From Rhodosorus marinus (taxonomy: Eukaryota > Rhodophyta > Stylonematophyceae > Stylonematales > Stylonemataceae), in assembly GCA_029953675.1 (NCBI GenBank), contig JAMWBK010000011.1, positions 558,001 through 622,000 of the forward strand: a DNA stretch of 64,000 nucleotides, in the 5' to 3' direction. Position numbers and translations under genes: made by a program. The first letter of the stretch is position 1; each line of letters begins with the position of its first letter. Below the pieces are notes generated by a model, which worked only from the letters and a program-made list of their open reading frames with translations, ran no database searches and was not told the DNA's origin. Positions 54,623-64,000 of this stretch are shown here, piece after piece.

Positions 54623-55902
54623 TAATTGAGATGAGGGATTTTATATTGTTCATATCGTCAACAGGATACGTCGAATGAGGTTTGTCAGTAAGTTTGGAGC
54701 TAGGAGCTGCATGTTTGGAATGTAGAGGTCTTCTCAAACCGTTTTTGTTCTTAGAAAAGTCAAACAATCTGTCCAAAGAAGCTAATGTAAAGGAGTTATC
54801 TACAGGAAGTGTGAGCGGATCTTGTTGGTCTTTCGACCTTAAAGTGCTTGTGTTTCATCCTCTCAGAATCCCCGACCGCCGCGCAGGTTCGTGCTGAGAT
54901 GGATTGGGCTGCCTGTTGCCTTTAACCCCTTCGGAGGGGTTCCAAGACTATGACTCACGGTCTAAGTGGTCAAGCTTAGTGGGTTTCTGGTGCCTGAGAG
55001 CTGAGAGGACACCAAAAGCGTTCGTGATTCCCTTCTAGTGCGCGGACTTTGGTGATGGGGAACGGCAGGGTGGGGAGAATGAAGACTCTTTATAAATGAG
55101 TTTCTTTTTCTCTTGCTGGGTTCGGAGTACCTTTATTTCCATATGCGCTTTCGCTTGCTTCACATGGAGCAGGTCATGCTGTTCAAGTACTCATCCTTCC
55201 TCTCCTTCATCACACAGAAAAATCGCCTTCTACATGGCATGCGGAGGGGAGAACAGTTGCAAAGCCGGCGAAGAACGCTTGAAGCGGTCGCCCGCGATTA
55301 CCTAAGGGCTGTCGAGGTCTCCTGAAGGAACCGTGAAGGTGCTTCGAAGGACGGTTTCCGTTTGGAGATGGGGTTTCGGCACCCTCTAGGCGAGAGTGAC
55401 TTCATCCACAATCTCGTCTGTCCTGATAGTATTCGGTCTTTCTCGGAGCTTACAACCTGGACTATATTGAGCTCATAATATGACAAGCGAGAGAGCGGAT
55501 GAATGAAGTCCCTCACCGCGGAGCGCGGTGCTGAAAACAAGCTGCTTCAAACACGGAAACCGTGCATGAACACAGACAAGCGGGGATCTCGACATGCACG
55601 GCCTCTACAACCAGCATTCTGACCGCCCACGCGCTATCACATATTTTCCATCAGCACCCATCAACCCGGCTGCAAAGGTTCGACTAAGGCCCTCTCTTTA
55701 ACTTCTGACACCCCAACGGCTTCGAAATGTAGTTTTCCTATGAGACAGCAATGGGACAAGGAGACGTGAGGAAAGCTTGCTTAGGATCGACTGTGGAGTG
55801 TACGCAGGAAGGCAGTTAAGCTTTTGGCTGTTGTGGAAGATTTGAGTTGGAAGCGAGGGCTGTCTCTAAGCTCACTGGACTACTGGGTGACTGCAATACG
55901 AG
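54623..55902. other. Intergenic, no gene recognised
   Basis: ORFs up to about 80 codons on both strands, none with a motif I recognise. The last stretch is upstream of the FMN reductase pseudogene. Confidence 0.45.
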
Positions 55903-56453
55903 ATGAGAATCGTTGGAATTTCTGGATCTCTGCGTCGGGCGTCCGCGAACTCTGGATTGCTGAGGGTCGCCCGGGAGCTGTCGCCGCCTGATGTGGAATT
56001 TGTGATCGCCGATATTTCTAGGCTTCCGCTGCTGAACCAGGACCTGGAGAAGCCTAGTCCACCGAAGGAGGTGGTTGAAGTCAAGGACGTCGTCGCGACT
56101 GCGGATGCTATCTTCCTTGCGGTTCCCGAGTACAACTTCCGATGACCGCGGCTATGAAGAACGCGATCGACTGGGCCTCGAGACCTCCCAATGTGCTCGA
56201 CAGCAAGCCTTTCGCAATGGGAAGCTGTGCAGGTGGGGCAGGTGGCGCACATGCACAGCTCGCGGTCAGAAACGCTGCCGTTTTCGCGAACATGCACGCG
56301 ATGAACAAGCCCCCACTGAGCTTCAAGCTCTTCGACGGGTCTGTTTCCTGGGACTTGGAAACTGGCGATATCACGGACGAGAAAGCACGAGAGAGGATCA
56401 GGGCACAAGTTGTGGCGCTAGTCGCCTTTGCTGAAGAGTTTCATAAACCATAG
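55903..56453 (+). pseudogene. NADPH-dependent FMN reductase, frameshifted copy
   Basis: Flavodoxin-fold reductase of the NADPH-dependent FMN reductase (NAD(P)H quinone/chromate reductase) group. It begins at the ATG 55903 with VGISGSLRRASANSGLL, the phosphate-binding loop for FMN. Close to 56139 the frame breaks in the family motif PEYNFSM-T: one base is missing compared with the intact neighbour. Reading continues in another frame as AAMKNAIDWASRPPNVL to FHKP and a stop at 56451-56453. With one base restored it would be a full-length copy of its neighbour at 57322, so it is either a very young pseudogene or a sequencing error. Confidence 0.88.
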
Positions 56454-57321
56454 AGTAGTTCGATGCCACACATTTGCTCCTCTTCCTCTAAAGACCTGAC
56501 GTTGCTTTTGTCCCGATACGCAGTCCTTGGTCACTCTGAAACTTAAAAACGATCTGCAGAAACGGGAGGGTTCTGGTGCTGAAGTTCAAACCGCCAGAAC
56601 AGGGCTCAGTGCATCAACGACCTGAGCCGATACGCAGCTCCTTCGCGATCACTGATCGGCGGATCGCGTGCGGGTTCGGCTATCGAGCATCAGTTGTTAT
56701 TGAAGTGCCGAAGCTAAGGGCAACTCAAGAGTGTGCAGATATAGCGCTCATGTCACAAGCGATCCGATCTGCAATGCAGATTCTCTCGCTCAATGCTTCA
56801 ACCTCACATGAGTTACAGTTTTCTGGCCAGTCCAGCCTGATCAGTTTGCAAACACACTGTCAGAACTATCTTACGGGAGCTAGTCCCCAGACTGGGATTC
56901 CCGAGAAGTGGGGGTGATCAATTTAGCGGCCACGAGGACGACAAAAAACTCGAGCTCCGTTCCTCTTCTCTGTCGATTCTAAATAAAGCCTCTCCATCAG
57001 TAAGACTAATCACTGTCAACTAGGTGGCGATATGATGAGTCCAGCAGACGCTTTAGCTCCCATCGGCTGCTCTACTGATCAATCAGTTCGGATTGTACGA
57101 GTGACCCGCTCAGAGGATCAGGCGGCCGGAGATCTTCCGTGATCGGTGCTTTTGGAAGGTGCAAAGGGTTTAGTCATAGTGGAGTTCCGTGCGGGCCCCG
57201 ATACAACCGAAGAACGGAAATTATGGCTACTGGGTTCATACCTGGCGTGGATGTCCTGGCTGGATCTCGCGTGAGGCCGGGCGGACAGTGCAACCTCCGT
57301 AAACGATGGGTCGTTGTGAAC
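56454..57321. other. Region between the two FMN reductase copies
   Basis: No supported gene; a 113-codon ORF at 56576-56917 starts at a non-ATG codon and shows no motif. The last 100 bases (from the ATG at 57223) are open in frame with the reductase and could encode an N-terminal extension. Confidence 0.45.
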
Positions 57322-57888
57322 ATGACCGCGGCAGGCAAGTTGAAGGTTCTCGGTATCTCCGGGAGCATTCGCATAGCCTCGGCGAACTCTGGACTTCTGC
57401 GTGCCGCGAAGGAGTTGGCTCCTAGCGACGTTGAGTTTGAGATCGCGGACATCTCCAGGCTTCCGATGTTCAACTTGGATTTGGTCGATCCGGATCAGCC
57501 TCCTGAGGTCGTCGAGTTCAAGGAGAAGGTCAAGAGCTGCGATGCCATATTCTTCGCCACCCCAGAGTACAACTTTTCCATGACGCCCGTTCTTAAGAAC
57601 GCCATCGACTGGTGCTCGAACAATCCGAACGTGCTGAACGAGAAGCCCTGCACGATGGGAAGCTGCGGAGGAGGTGGTGGTGGAGCCCTCGGGCAACTCG
57701 CCCTCAGGAACGCTCTCGTCTTCCCTAACGTGCATGCCCTCAACAAACCGCATCTGCTCATAAAGCTCTTCGACGGGTCAGTCCAGTGGGACAAGGAGAC
57801 CGGAGATATAACGGACGAGAAGTGGCGAGGAAGGATCCAGGCTCAAGTAGTAGCATTTGCCGTCTGGGCAAGAAGAATCAATCCATAG
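57322..57888 (+). CDS. NADPH-dependent FMN reductase, intact copy, 188 aa
   Basis: Flavoprotein that reduces FMN, quinones or azo/chromate compounds with NAD(P)H. Motifs: LGISGSIRIASANSGLL (FMN phosphate loop, residues about 8-24), FATPEYNFSMTPVLKNAIDW (the family's flavin-binding segment, about 75-95, split as PEYNFSM and LKNAIDW) and GGGGGG-ALGQL (about 115-125). Intact, intronless. Met at 57322 gives the usual family length; the in-frame Met at 57223 adds 33 residues (MATGFIPGVDVLAG...), which might be a targeting extension, though this is unproven. Same orientation as the frameshifted copy 0.87 kb upstream, so it is a tandem duplication. Confidence 0.9.
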   Translation: MTAAGKLKVLGISGSIRIASANSGLLRAAKELAPSDVEFEIADISRLPMFNLDLVDPDQPPEVVEFKEKVKSCDAIFFATPEYNFSMTPVLKNAIDWCSNNPNVLNEKPCTMGSCGGGGGGALGQLALRNALVFPNVHALNKPHLLIKLFDGSVQWDKETGDITDEKWRGRIQAQVVAFAVWARRINP

Positions 57889-58233
57889 ATAAACTAAGCC
57901 CATGCATCTCGTAAACAGCAATTGAAACCTATCTTTTCTTTAGTGTTTTGGGTTGCTTTTGTAATAAACACATTTGGAGCAGGCGCTCGGAAATCTTTTT
58001 GTTGCATCAGCTCTGTCGTCTTCTTCGCCGGTTTTTGTGGGGTGGGTGCTCACGTACGTTGGATTTGCATCCGTGGTGAGGAGGGCCGAGGGTCATGGCG
58101 TTGCGTTTTGAGTTATTAAAAGTGCGTTCTAATGATCTACTGGGGCATGTTGAAAGGTCTTCGGGTGCGCTGAGGCCCTGGTGATGGGCTTAATCCGCGT
58201 GGGACTAAAGCGCGCGCCGACTGATTGTCTCCG

Positions 58234-59212
58234 ATGTTTGAGTTTGGGTTTGGGAAGAAGGCTTCCGATGAGCGACTGGGTCAGGTTGAAGGATCCGCGG
58301 ATGCCCTGAAGCCGGTTGTCGAGCTGTCGCGTCGTGCTGACGTCGATCTGAGTGGACTGGATCGCCTGGGCGTTGAGGTATCGGACTTGAAGAGGTTTGT
58401 GATTGTCAACGGTGGGAGTGAAGGGGAGTCTGATCTAGTCGCCGGTGAATACGAAGGGGGACGGAAACTGTGGGAGTCTTCGGTGGACCTTGTACAGTAC
58501 TGCGCGTCGGAGAAGTTCAGCTTTTCAGGGAAGAGGGTCCTAGAGCTCGGATGTGGACACGCACTACCCAGCATCTTCGCCGCCCAGCAGGGAGCGGCAG
58601 AACTTTCACTTCTGGTGGGTTTTTGTGAATAACCAAGCTCATATCGCTCGAGGCCTAACACTATGTTGTCCAGGACTTCAACGAAGACGTGCTTCGGAAC
58701 ATCACAGAGCCCAACCTCCAACTCAACGGCCTCGGGGCCTCCGAAACCTCCTGCAAAACCCGCCTCTTCCACGGCGACTGGGCGGCGCTTCCAGATCTTT
58801 TGAGAGATGAAGATAGGTCCGTCTGCCCGCGAGCGGAAACCAACCATGCGGGGTGCCAGAAACTCTAACTTGATGCCAGCTGATCACGATACGCCCTCAT
58901 GTCTGTCACCATTTCACTAGATTTGATATCATATTGAGCGCAGAGACAGTTTATAGTCCATTGTCAATGAAGAGCCTCGCCCAGACCATCCTCAGACTCC
59001 TTAGTAACAAAAACGGCACAGCGTTAGTAGCTGGGAAAGTGTACTATTTTGGGGTTGGTGGCGGTACTATCGAGTTCCAGCGGACGATTAAGGGACTCGC
59101 GCTGGGGGAAGAGACACCAGTCCATGTCAGCTCTGGACGAAGAATCGAAGACGGAGCGAGCAACGTTAGAGAGATAATCAGGATTTCCCCTCAGCAGCTT
59201 CCAGAGCTCTGA
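58234..59212 (+). CDS. METTL18/Hpm1-like methyltransferase, three exons
   Basis: S-adenosylmethionine-dependent methyltransferase of the METTL18 group; its yeast and human relatives methylate a histidine of ribosomal protein uL3. Exons 58234-58614, 58674-58816 and 58921-59212 give 271 residues; introns are 59 nt (GTGGGT...CCAG) and 104 nt (GTCCGT...CTAG). The order of motifs fits the family: LWESSVDLVQY, the SAM loop KRVLELGCGHALPSIFAA, then DFNEDVLRNIT-EPN-LQLNG right after the first join, then FDIILSAETVYS after the second, and YYFGVGGGTIEF. The chosen ATG is at 58234; the ORF is open 9 nt further but without ATG. Neighbouring TRM112 suits a translation role but adjacency may be chance. Confidence 0.85.
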
Positions 59213-59886
59213 CTGAAGACTGCTTTGCGGTCGCCTGGTCTCCACCTCGAGCGGAGGGATCCGTTGTGATGAGAAGCAATGGAGGCTTCCCATTAAGGGG
59301 GATAAAAGTCTTCATTGAAGGACTTGATGGTTTCCAATCGTATGCTTTCGAAACTAGATCATAGCGGCTTTCGTACAGACGTTTTGGTCTAGGGTTGGCT
59401 GACTGAGTGCTTGCCTCAGGGCCGCTTGGCAGGATTGTCATCGACATGACTGGCTCTGGACAAGGCAGCTTGTTGCTGAGGGTTCTGTGTTATCGCCTGA
59501 TTGCGAAGCAGCGACATTATACACGAGATAGACGATAGACATGGTCCCTTCTTCAAAGACGACTCCGAGTTCGGCACTCACGTCCAGGCTCCTCCGTAAG
59601 TGCGGGAGGGGGAGGGCTTTTAAATCGGGAGCCCTTGACTAAGATAGAATCTGTTCTGGTCGTCCTTGGCATCCAGCGACTACCAAACCATCAAAAATGT
59701 AGTGCGTATCACCAAAACAAAATCCTCTCGGCTGTCGTCAATCAGCTCTCGTGTGTCCCCAGGCAAGACCAGCCAGACGTCTCCTCTTCGAATCCAACTT
59801 GCGGTACCTGCTCCATCACACCGAACATGGAGCCCATGTTAAATCCTTATCCAGACGGGCCGGGATCGATCCGGAGACTCCACGGC
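59213..59886. other. Convergent 3' region, no gene recognised
   Basis: 674 bases between the 3' ends of the METTL18-like and CPPED1-like genes. Short ORFs only. Confidence 0.5.
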
Positions 59887-61039
59887 TTATCTCACCTTGC
59901 CGTCGCTCTCAAAGTACTTGTGCTCGAGCTTGTCCTCCAAGACCTTGACGATACGATAACCCCATTTGTCATCGCTATCCAACGGCATTCCTGCCGCGCA
60001 GGTGATGACCAGGTTGATTCCCAAGCTTGTGCGCTCCCAGTTCCGATGCCAGTGTCCAGTGAAGCAGGCTCGGACTCCATAGTGACGCATCAGCAGGAGC
60101 GCCATTAGCCTTCTCTCTCGCGGGATATGGAAGTAGGACGGAGGCATCGCAGACTGTTCGCCTTTCGCTTCGTTTGGCAGTTGGTCTGGCTCGTCTGCCT
60201 TGTAGATGAACCTAAGCGAAGGAAGCAACGCCCATGAGCTGTGAAATCGTCTTTGAGTTGTCTGTGCTTTGGTCCGATGTGCACCATGGAATGTGAGAGA
60301 AGACAAGGATATGTCTGGCATCCTCGATGCTTGCTCTTTTGAGCTCTTCTTCGAACCATTCGTGTTGTTCGGAGAACGCGTCTGGAGCGGCAGACGGGTC
60401 GGAGTAGAGCTGGTTGTTGAGGACAATGAATTTAACGCCGCGGTGGGTGAAGGAGAAGTAGTCGTCGCCGAATCGAGCCTTATAGCGGTCGATGTACTCA
60501 GGAGTGGGTCGGTTCCCAACGTCGTGATTTCCGCACACGCAGACCAGCGGAATGTCGTCCTGGATCTCGCTCATGACCCGTTTGAAGGTCGAGACCTTTT
60601 AGGGACGCGGATGCGTTAAAGAACGAAAGGCTGTAGGGACGGCGTAGGTTTCATCCTAGTGTACCTGGTCCAGCTCCGTTTGCTCGCCGAGATCCTCATA
60701 GATATCTGGATGAGCGTTTATGAGATCCCCACAGACAATAACAAACGACGGTTTCAGCTGGTTAATCGCCTCAACGGCCTTTCTCACTCTTTCAACCTCT
60801 TCGTCAACGCTCCTAGAGCAAACATGGAGGGAGACAAAACCAACGATCAGACCGGCAGAAATGAAAAGCAAAGAAAGCTGATCCTCTAACCCATTGTTGG
60901 TGATCATTCCAAACTGGGTATCTGCCAGCACTACAAAATGGAACGGCTGAAACCCGTGTCCCTCCTCATCATCATCAGGGATCCCATGAAAGCCTCGGTC
61001 TCTCGCCAAATCCCAACGGCGATGACCATCCATGGTCAT
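59887..61039 (-). CDS. CPPED1-like calcineurin-type phosphoesterase, four exons
   Basis: Metal-dependent phosphatase of the calcineurin-like superfamily. Exons 60891-61039, 60665-60812, 60285-60595 and 59887-60211 join to 310 residues. Introns: 78 nt (GTTAGA...CTAG, multiple of three and stop-free), 69 nt (GTACAC...AAAG), 73 nt (GTGCAC...TTAG). Metal ligands in order: VVLADTQFGM, VIVCGDL, VCGNHDVGN, VFSHIPW (joined to FIYKADEPD) and FTGHWHRN. DDYFSFTHRGVKFIVLNNQLY also fits the CPPED1 group. ATG at 61037-61039. The final codons contain GTGAGA just before the stop, which could be another donor, but the protein is already family-length. Located next to convergent METTL18-like gene. Confidence 0.88.
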
Positions 61040-61668
61040 TGGATGGTAAAGAGCCGCAAGCTCTTTGCAAGCTTCTTGCCCTCAATCCAGGGCTTGGTCA
61101 CTCGACCTTGCCAAGAGGGCCTCGGAGATTTTCTGAAAGCGCTGTTTCCCGTGATGTCAAGGACGTGACGTCTTCTCCTCGTCGCAGGAGAAAAGTAGAA
61201 ACAAAAAAATACCTGCCTTCCACTTTGAAGAAGGCCGATACCTTTATCGCTGTTAGCTCCCGATCTAGCTGTCCGGCTTGGCTTTCGCCTTAAGTAGCTG
61301 CTGGCTAGCAATAGAAGGCAAAAAAAAAAAACCACGACGCTTGTTTCTGTTGGCTTCCCCTCTCCTTCTTTCGCCTTGCGGTTTGCTCCAAAGTCGGATA
61401 GAGTCGCTTGCACAGTAGCTAACCGAAGGAGGGGGAGGAGGTGGGGCGGGTTGAGGAAGCAAGGAGGCGAGTGACTGTTCCTGAGAATAAAATCGCTTTT
61501 TGTTGTAGTCATTAAGGTCTAGGTCAGTAGCTAAGTTACGTTTTCTGTTGTCTATCTTCCGCATGGAACCCTCTTCACTCCTATGTCTTTCACGTTTTCT
61601 GGAGGTTGCTGGGAGGCTTTGTCATCTCCTGAAACTGCTCGGTGAAGAGGGTATGCTTGCTTCTTGTC
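61040..61668. other. Region between CPPED1-like and RING genes
   Basis: Holds the promoter of the phosphoesterase and the 3' flank of the RING gene. An A-run at 61320-61332. No supported gene. Confidence 0.5.
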
Positions 61669-62317
61669 TTATACAGGTGTGGAAATCGAGCGGTATGATG
61701 AAGGTTCTTCACTAGCGTTGTTGGTAGCAGCGGCGGCTTCCCCGCCGATGAGGTCGGTTTTGCAATTCGGACACGTGCCATCCCAGCCGGTGTAGACCCA
61801 TTTCCCAAGGCAGGCCGTATGGAAGATGTGTCCGCAGTTTGGTGCGACGAAACAATCCTCGTTTGGTGCTTCTACGAGTTCGTCTAGACAGATGCTGCAG
61901 ACTTGTCCCTTCCGTCTATGCTCCGTACAGGGCGCGCTGATGTGTGATAGTAACTAAGCAGATCGAACAAACGACAAAAAAGAAGAACCTCTAGGCTTAG
62001 GACGAGACCCGTCATCCAAACACTGTCTGCGCAGGAAAAAACATGGCAAACATCCATACCTTGTTCACTGTCTCCTGTGTAATCTCAATGGGCACGCCGT
62101 GCAGCTCGTTCACTGCAACGATAACAGAATTCGAGTCGTTAACAGGCGCATCCCTCACTCCAACCGTACCATCCTCCCGAATCTCCTGAGCAGCGGCATT
62201 CACCCGACTATCAATATACTGCCGAAGACTGCCCCGGAACATCCACAACAAACAAAAGAGCAACGTCTGACCAAGCACAACCGCAACCATCAACAGAATA
62301 GCCGCAATCAGCTCCAT
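61669..62317 (-). CDS. Membrane-anchored RING-H2 protein, two exons, 169 aa
   Basis: Likely E3 ubiquitin ligase. Exon 1 (62060-62317) starts MELIAAILLMVAVVLGQTLL, a single N-terminal membrane segment, followed by a soluble linker (SLRQYIDSRVNAAAQEI). Exon 2 (61669-61920) carries a RING-H2 domain: CSICLDE, NCGHIFHTACLGKW, GTCPNCK, that is C-x2-C, C-x-H-x2-H-x2-C and C-x2-C. It then ends in an Ala/Asn/Ser-rich tail. The intron is 139 nt (GTATGG...GGAG). The acceptor after TACGGAG keeps frame; the more usual CATCAG acceptor 22 bases earlier would run into a stop, so the exact join is the least certain part. Both pieces are strong on their own. Confidence 0.82.
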
Positions 62318-64000
62318 CGCGACCTTTAAAAAAAGAGGTTTCTTCCTCTGCTCAAAACCCAGCGCAGTCCATACCAACCCAACTTGCCCACACCCTCCCT
62401 CTCCCAGACCCCAAATCCGAAAACGGTATTTCACTTCCTAAGAACTCATCTATCCTCCTGACTACTCTTCTTGCTCTACCTCTTAAGAGAGCCTCCGTCC
62501 AGAAGGGCTACTCTACCAGAACAAAAGTAAAATATCCCAAACCTCTTCTCTTCTTCTTCATCAGCTGCGCTGACGAAAGAGATGAAACTAACTACCCAAG
62601 CAAAAGGAAATATCAAAGCCCTAGTCGATGCCCGTGAACAACGTGGGGAGACTTGCGTACTCTCTCTCTCCTTTTTTGACTATCGTCTTCAGTATCAGCC
62701 CCGCGTTTTCTTCGTATCACGCCTCGCGTTCTTAACCCTGAGGTTCGTCTCTATTCAGTTTTCTCCGCACGATGCGCTGTGGGTTAACTATCGGCAGCGC
62801 CGTGTGCGGAAGGGACAAAAAAAAGTTCGTCGTCAACCATCTGCTTTAGCCCCCCAAAGCCCAAGTCCAGTCCTCTCCTCTCTCTTTCCCAAGGCGGAGG
62901 AACTGTCGTCGCGCACCAAACACCATCCACATTACGGCATGGCCTGAGATATGAAGGGGGGTACACCGGCTCAAATATGACCTGTACGAAATTGTAAAAC
63001 AGACTAGGAAGTTGCTGCTCCAACCAACAATACCAGCAACGAACTCTCGCGGTAAAGCCAAGAAACCTTAAACACCGTTCCCAACCGAATTCCATACTAG
63101 GAACGACCGCCCCTCACCGCGTAGTTTTTAGTACACTTAGTACATGAAATACGAAGAGTAAGGAAGGAAGGAGTACTATGGGGCATGCCTCATGCCCCTG
63201 AGATCGTCAGACAACAAACGATAATATTATAATAAAACTTCAATGTTTCTCCTCTAAAGGGGCACATTTCGGGGCTTTTCTCCATTTAGGGCATTCTCAA
63301 TCTTGAAATTTATTTTGTATACTCATGAAAAGATGCCCCCGCACGATGTTCGTTTTTACGACGACTAAAATACGTCATGTTCGTTCGTATTGGATTGGCG
63401 CCCTCCATGGAAAAATAAAATATGGAACTGAAATCCATTGGAAGGGCGGGGACCTAGAAGCGGCCTTGCGAACTCAACATCCCCCCCAATCGCGCGTCCA
63501 TTTGTCAGCAACAACACCTGAAATTTGTGCCGTGCACTCTGTCTCTGTCTCTCTCTCTCACGGGAACAAAGGAGCGCTCCCAATGACTAGAAGGTCTCCA
63601 ATCGCAGAGATCGTGGAGATGAGCCCCACTGAGTCGATATCAAAATACAGTCTAAATCAGACTCAGGGATTCGACCTGGTATCTTAGGTTTCCATCCAAA
63701 GAAACGGCCTTCTCTTGTTCTATCCCTTCTTCCTTTTCTCTTTTTCTATCTGCTTCCCATTGAACTCTCCAAGCCCTAATGGTTCGCTACTATATTGCGG
63801 GCGTCTTCAGTAGTTGAGTTCTTTGGCTTGATGCATTCGCTTAATTCCCGTTTGGCGTCGCAAATTGTTCCGCGAGCGCACAGACCGGCTCTCCTCTCGT
63901 TGCCTACCCTTTTGGGTTCCCTGTTGTGGCGCTGCTTTGATGCTGGAGGCGCGTGATCTTCTCATTCTGAGCTCCTTTTTTTTTCCCCCATTGCGCTTTT
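62318..64000. other. Right-end region, no certain gene
   Basis: ATG-started ORFs occur at 62582-62947 (+, 121 codons), 62784-63095 (-, 103 codons) and 63325-63687 (+, 120 codons). They overlap one another on opposite strands and show no family I can name. The minus-strand one is Cys/Trp/Tyr-rich. They may include exons of spliced genes, which I cannot assemble. Confidence 0.35.

Noticed and set aside
56576-56917. 113-codon ORF between the reductases
   Set aside because: No ATG start, no motif and no counterpart in the duplicated unit.
62784-63095. Minus-strand Cys/Trp-rich ORF as a lipid-enzyme exon
   Set aside because: One frame contains an SGH string reminiscent of some lipid enzymes, but the match is too short and the frame overlaps other ORFs; not supported.
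1-64000. Bacterial or phage origin
   Set aside because: Spliced genes with GT-AG introns, eukaryotic tRNA genes and RING, bZIP, TRM112 and Erv genes rule it out.

Overview
The window looks like nuclear DNA of a red alga, most likely a florideophyte such as a Chondrus- or Gracilaria-like species. It carries eukaryotic-type nuclear tRNA genes, genes split by very short GT-AG introns (50-139 nt), many intronless genes, a mitochondrial ribosomal protein gene of nuclear type, a probable plastid-import protein, and an expanded family of secreted sulfatases, which fits an organism with a sulfated cell-wall polysaccharide. The species is an inference; no marker gene in the window settles it.

Positions 1-39 kb are a sulfatase cluster. 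Eight loci have a recognisable sulfatase body: six complete genes, one cut by the left edge, and one decayed copy. A ninth locus is only a promoter plus nine codons. Group A (minus strand; starts at 287, 5099, 10571, 15905) is a tandem array with a unit of about 5.4 kb. Its full members are all exactly 546 residues and have a non-standard active-site motif, CASSR. Group B (27-36 kb) and a more divergent single gene (37-39 kb) have the standard CSPSR motif. Between the two groups (20.2-24.1 kb) lies a separate duplicated pair of unrecognised membrane proteins. The spacers hold minisatellites, palindromes, foldback repeats and AT-rich repeats.

Positions 39-49 kb change to ordinary housekeeping DNA: mitochondrial ribosomal protein uS7 (three exons), an Erv2-like sulfhydryl oxidase (two exons), tRNA-Pro, a cyclin-like gene and a bZIP transcription factor. 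An AT-rich block of foreign appearance sits at 45.5-46.1 kb.

Positions 49-64 kb hold a spliced Tic110-like plastid protein, the methyltransferase activator TRM112 (three exons), tRNA-Met, a tandem pair of NADPH-dependent FMN reductases (the first frameshifted), a METTL18/Hpm1-like methyltransferase (three exons), a CPPED1-like metallophosphoesterase (four exons) and a membrane-anchored RING-H2 protein (two exons). Exon joins were worked out by eye from splice signals, reading frame and remembered family motifs, without alignment software.

The genes do not form an operon-like pathway. The one clear functional grouping is the sulfatases, which probably act outside the cell or in the secretory route on sulfated galactans; the substrate is inferred from the presumed organism, not read from the sequence.
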